DNA of 7,977 nt from Anaerolineales bacterium. Its GTDB lineage: Bacteria > Chloroflexota > Anaerolineae > Anaerolineales > E44-bin32. The stretch spans positions 1 to 7,977 of the forward strand of contig JAHFAU010000091.1 in assembly GCA_023250385.1 (NCBI GenBank). The letters are read 5' to 3'. Position 1 is the stretch's first letter. Each line of letters starts with the position of its first letter. The notes below the pieces were generated by a model. That model was given only the letters and a program-made list of their open reading frames with translations. It ran no database searches and was not told the origin of the DNA. A program made the translations under genes and the position numbers. This document shows, in pieces, positions 6,801 to 7,977 of this stretch.

Positions 6801-7675
6801 AGCTCCTGCTCCCGCCCGGCGAGCCGGCCGCGCCCGATCCGCTCCAGGGCCGGGACCTCCGGCGCAGGGTCCACCTGGCTCAGTGCCACACCCGGCCTTT
6901 GGAGGATCGCGAGCACGTCCGACGCCGAGGCCGGGCGCTCGGCGGGCGATTTCGACAGCAAGCGCAGGATCAGCTCGTCCAATGCCTGCGGCAGATGAGG
7001 GGCTTTCGCCCGGGGAGGGACCGCAGGAGCGAAGAGATGTTGGGTGATGATTGCCAGCGGTTCGCTGGCGGTGAACGGCACCTGACCGGTGCACCACTCA
7101 TAGAGCAGCACACCCAGGGCGTAGAGGTCTGCCCGTCCATCGAGCGGTTGCCGCTGGAGCACCTCTGGGGCCAGGTAATACACCGTCCCGGCGATGACTC
7201 CGTCGCTGGTGATGCGGAAGGCCAGCGAGGTAGCCAGCCCGAAATCGGTCAGCTTGACCGTGCCGTTGGCGGTCAGCAGGATATTTTCTGGCTTCAGATC
7301 ACGGTGCACGATGCCCTGGCCGTGGGCGTGGGCCAGGGCGCTGCAGAGCTGAACAGCGATGGCGACAATTTCATCCAGCTGGCGGGGCGGCTGCTCGTAG
7401 AGCGAGCGGCCCTGGATGTATTCCATCGCGATATAGGCGGTGTCGCCGGTCTCGCCGGCATCGTGGATTGCGACGATGTTGGGGTGATTGAGCTGGGCGG
7501 CCAGGCGGGCCTCCCGCAGCAGGCGAGCTCGCCCTTTGGCGTCCAGGTTGGGCTCGCTCACCACCTTGATCGCCACCGGGCGATCGAGCACCTCGTCATG
7601 GGCGAGGTAGACAATGCCCATGCCGCCCCGGCCGAGCTCACGTTCAATCTGGTAACGCTGGGCGAGTCGATCCAC
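3827..7675 (-). CDS. Ser/Thr protein kinase - AAA ATPase - TPR - SBP_bac_5 fusion (putative cytoplasmic sensor kinase)
   Basis: The protein has 1282 residues from GTG 7675, which has GAGGGG 7 bases upstream; the frame is open to TTG 7717 (+14 residues) but that start lacks a ribosome site. Residues 8-260 are a complete Hanks-type kinase: glycine loop GRGGMG 15-20, VAIK Lys37, helix-C Glu55, HRD 124-126 with catalytic Asp126, Asn131, DFG 144-146, APE 169-171, Asp183, Arg247. Residues 282-531 are a MalT-like ATPase with Walker A GEAGIGKT (314-321) and Walker B VLLVIED (426-432). Residues 560-665 look like the winged-helix connector that follows such ATPases, and 670-760 are TPR-like helices. 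Residues 776-1271 are a full-length SBP_bac_5 (OppA/DppA-type) domain, with SPDGRRYTFTLRKG (829-842), GNGPYRLEQW (948-957) and DYPDPDSM (1176-1183). There is no signal peptide, lipobox or membrane helix. I infer a soluble kinase that senses a peptide-like or sugar ligand and phosphorylates unknown targets. Long opposite-strand frames here are shadows. Confidence 0.95.
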   Translation of the reverse strand: MDRLAQRYQIERELGRGGMGIVYLAHDEVLDRPVAIKVVSEPNLDAKGRARLLREARLAAQLNHPNIVAIHDAGETGDTAYIAMEYIQGRSLYEQPPRQLDEIVAIAVQLCSALAHAHGQGIVHRDLKPENILLTANGTVKLTDFGLATSLAFRITSDGVIAGTVYYLAPEVLQRQPLDGRADLYALGVLLYEWCTGQVPFTASEPLAIITQHLFAPAVPPRAKAPHLPQALDELILRLLSKSPAERPASASDVLAILQRPGVALSQVDPAPEVPALERIGRGRLAGREQELQLVRSLWGRALGGKSQTLLLSGEAGIGKTRLVRELIAQAELSGARVLQGLNDVQAVQPFGAFKQILRSVLDSDFDLLRSLPDLLTADLLALVPEYQRHFPNLPVQPSIDASHEQRRLFESLAVLLATLSDRAPVLLVIEDAQWADSGSLHAFRYLVQQIRERPILFILTYRAGDAAGTQPLQEVLLGFRREQLAHPLELARLGREQTQAMLEGFLGEELAPELVDELHRVTEGNPFYVEEVCKGLVEKGRLVYWDFHWQVKGKQALGIPANVRVAIQGRLEALPKQTQRVLEAAAVRGRQFELELIRSIERLDEALLAEALRTAERAQLIEELPTDNGRQFSFTHSLIPAAMLEAMPLERRKSIHARLAPALEASSPGEYESLAQHYRAAGEQGKAVEYLLNAGDRAHGLYACREAIELYSQALTLQQEREQHEAAARTLLRLGLVYSADFQFDRAQQAYGQAFELWELAWGSQEPARAEDPPGILRFAVDEPASLDPGLAGDDVAIFLVGQLFEGLLEIDEASGIVPALADRWDVSPDGRRYTFTLRKGRRWSDGRPLTAGDFEFAWKRNLALGAQSPAALLLNSLENAQPVAAGKREAAQLGVKAVDDHTLEVRLATPAAYFPLVLAHPATYPLPRWAVEGDRQPWTDVSNIVGNGPYRLEQWAAGERMTLGWNPHYRGLARGNVGRVEAPIIDGYAAQLRAFDGGSLDGISLIMADPGTVGQLSAAYRREFRLTPMLSTFYLAFRMDRPPFDDVQVRKAFVQAIDRRAVSQQTGGMGYEPALGGFLPPGMPGHSPAIGLSFDLEAARRSLVQAGFERGEEFPTVELLYTGNPSDPLPAALQSLWTQELGVEVHARGLPWGEFMHRQDHDPAPMVIFGWLADYPDPDSMLRVVFHSGEGLNSIRWKNPDFDALTEQAAQVADRKRRIELYEQADRILVAEEAAIMPLSYAQGRQLLKTYVEIPRTPPSLLRLKHAVVRRGTSENPNAA

Positions 7676-7781
7676 CGAGGAACCCCTCAACCCACTCCAC
7701 GGTGCGAAAAGCAGCAACCGGCCATGTTAGACAATAGCACGCATTTCGTCGGATTGGACCTTGGGGACAAGCTCGCCGAGC

Positions 7782-7977
7782 TCAGTCCAGATTGATTCGC
7801 CGAAGGAGCGAGCGGAAGCGCGGATCTGGTCGCAAGATTTCGAAGGGAGGGTCGACCTTGAGATCTCTAGCCATAGCATCCGGTAATTCGACCGCTCGCT
7901 GCAGGAATTCGAAGGCCCGGTCGACTTCACCTAAACCGCTCTAGACAAGCGCCGGGAAGTACGGTGGTAGATAGGTG
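7782..7977 (-). pseudogene. C-terminal tail of a TPR protein interrupted by an in-frame TAG (partial)
   Basis: One minus-strand frame entering from the window edge reads TYLPPYFPALV, then TAG (7943-7941), then SGLGEVDRAFEFLQRA, and ends LKVDPPFEILRPDPRF...RRINLD with TGA at 7784-7782. This matches the characteristic C-terminal end of TPR proteins linked to Hanks kinases, adenylate cyclases or winged-helix regulators, usually of the form YAGLGE.DRAFEWLEKA...LKVDPRFDPLRSDPRF..LLRR. The TAG sits exactly where that pattern has Tyr, so a TAC/TAT to TAG change is the simplest explanation. TAG ends three other genes here (3827, 3333, 2411), which argues against stop-codon reassignment. No start codon with a ribosome site follows the TAG. 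The bulk of the gene lies outside the window, so the product may be a mildly shortened functional protein, a pseudogene, or a sequencing error. Confidence 0.7.

Noticed and set aside
7718..7781. A possible promoter for the kinase gene (TGCTATTGT as an extended -10)
   Set aside because: No acceptable -35 lies 16-18 bases upstream and the hexamer matches consensus at only four positions.
6656..7795. A 379-codon plus-strand frame opposite the kinase domain
   Set aside because: It is antisense to the invariant kinase motifs (HRD, DFG, APE); the translation shows no family features and no ribosome site was found for it.
7727..7930. A 67-codon minus-strand frame at the right edge
   Set aside because: It overlaps the TPR tail in another frame; only the TPR frame matches a known family motif.
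1..7977. CRISPR arrays, tRNA/rRNA genes, insertion sequences, attachment sites
   Set aside because: I saw no regularly spaced repeats, cloverleaf sequences, transposase motifs or terminal inverted repeats on either strand.

Overview
The window is high-GC bacterial DNA with compact genes, a Pro-rich lipoprotein carrying WD40/TolB-like repeats, and a giant Hanks-type kinase fusion. This combination is typical of Chloroflexota (Anaerolineae-like) genomes. That assignment is an inference from gene style; no rRNA, tRNA or other marker gene is present.

Layout. On the left, a multi-pass membrane protein of unknown function runs leftward and is cut by the window edge (<1..769, minus). A 110-base divergent intergenic region holds two perfect palindromes. 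Next is a rightward lipoprotein with eight beta-propeller-type repeats (880..2382). It converges on a leftward cluster that fills the rest of the window. In transcription order (right to left) the cluster contains: a 1282-residue protein with a Ser/Thr kinase, an AAA/MalT-type ATPase, TPR-like repeats and an SBP_bac_5 solute-binding domain (7675..3827); a 154-residue protein resembling a lone Lrp/AsnC-type ligand-binding fold (3797..3333); a 78-residue protein with two membrane segments (3237..3001); and a DUF4287-DUF5655 protein that appears to start at CTG (2986..2411). At the far right edge is the C-terminal tail of a TPR protein, also leftward, broken by an in-frame TAG (7977..7782).

How it may work together. 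The kinase fusion joins four modules normally found in separate proteins: phosphotransfer, a nucleotide-driven STAND-like switch, a TPR scaffold, and a family 5 peptide/oligosaccharide-binding domain. It has no signal peptide or membrane segment, so the binding domain is predicted to be cytoplasmic. The simplest inference is a soluble sensor kinase that binds an intracellular ligand at its C terminus and passes the signal through the ATPase/TPR part to the kinase. The small genes downstream lie close enough to be co-transcribed, but nothing in the sequence proves a shared function. The lipoprotein and the left-hand membrane protein are probably separate transcription units.

The fusion kinase is the strongest candidate for an unusual system. 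The non-AUG start, the amber-interrupted TPR tail, the internal duplication in the membrane protein and the paired palindromes are secondary observations.
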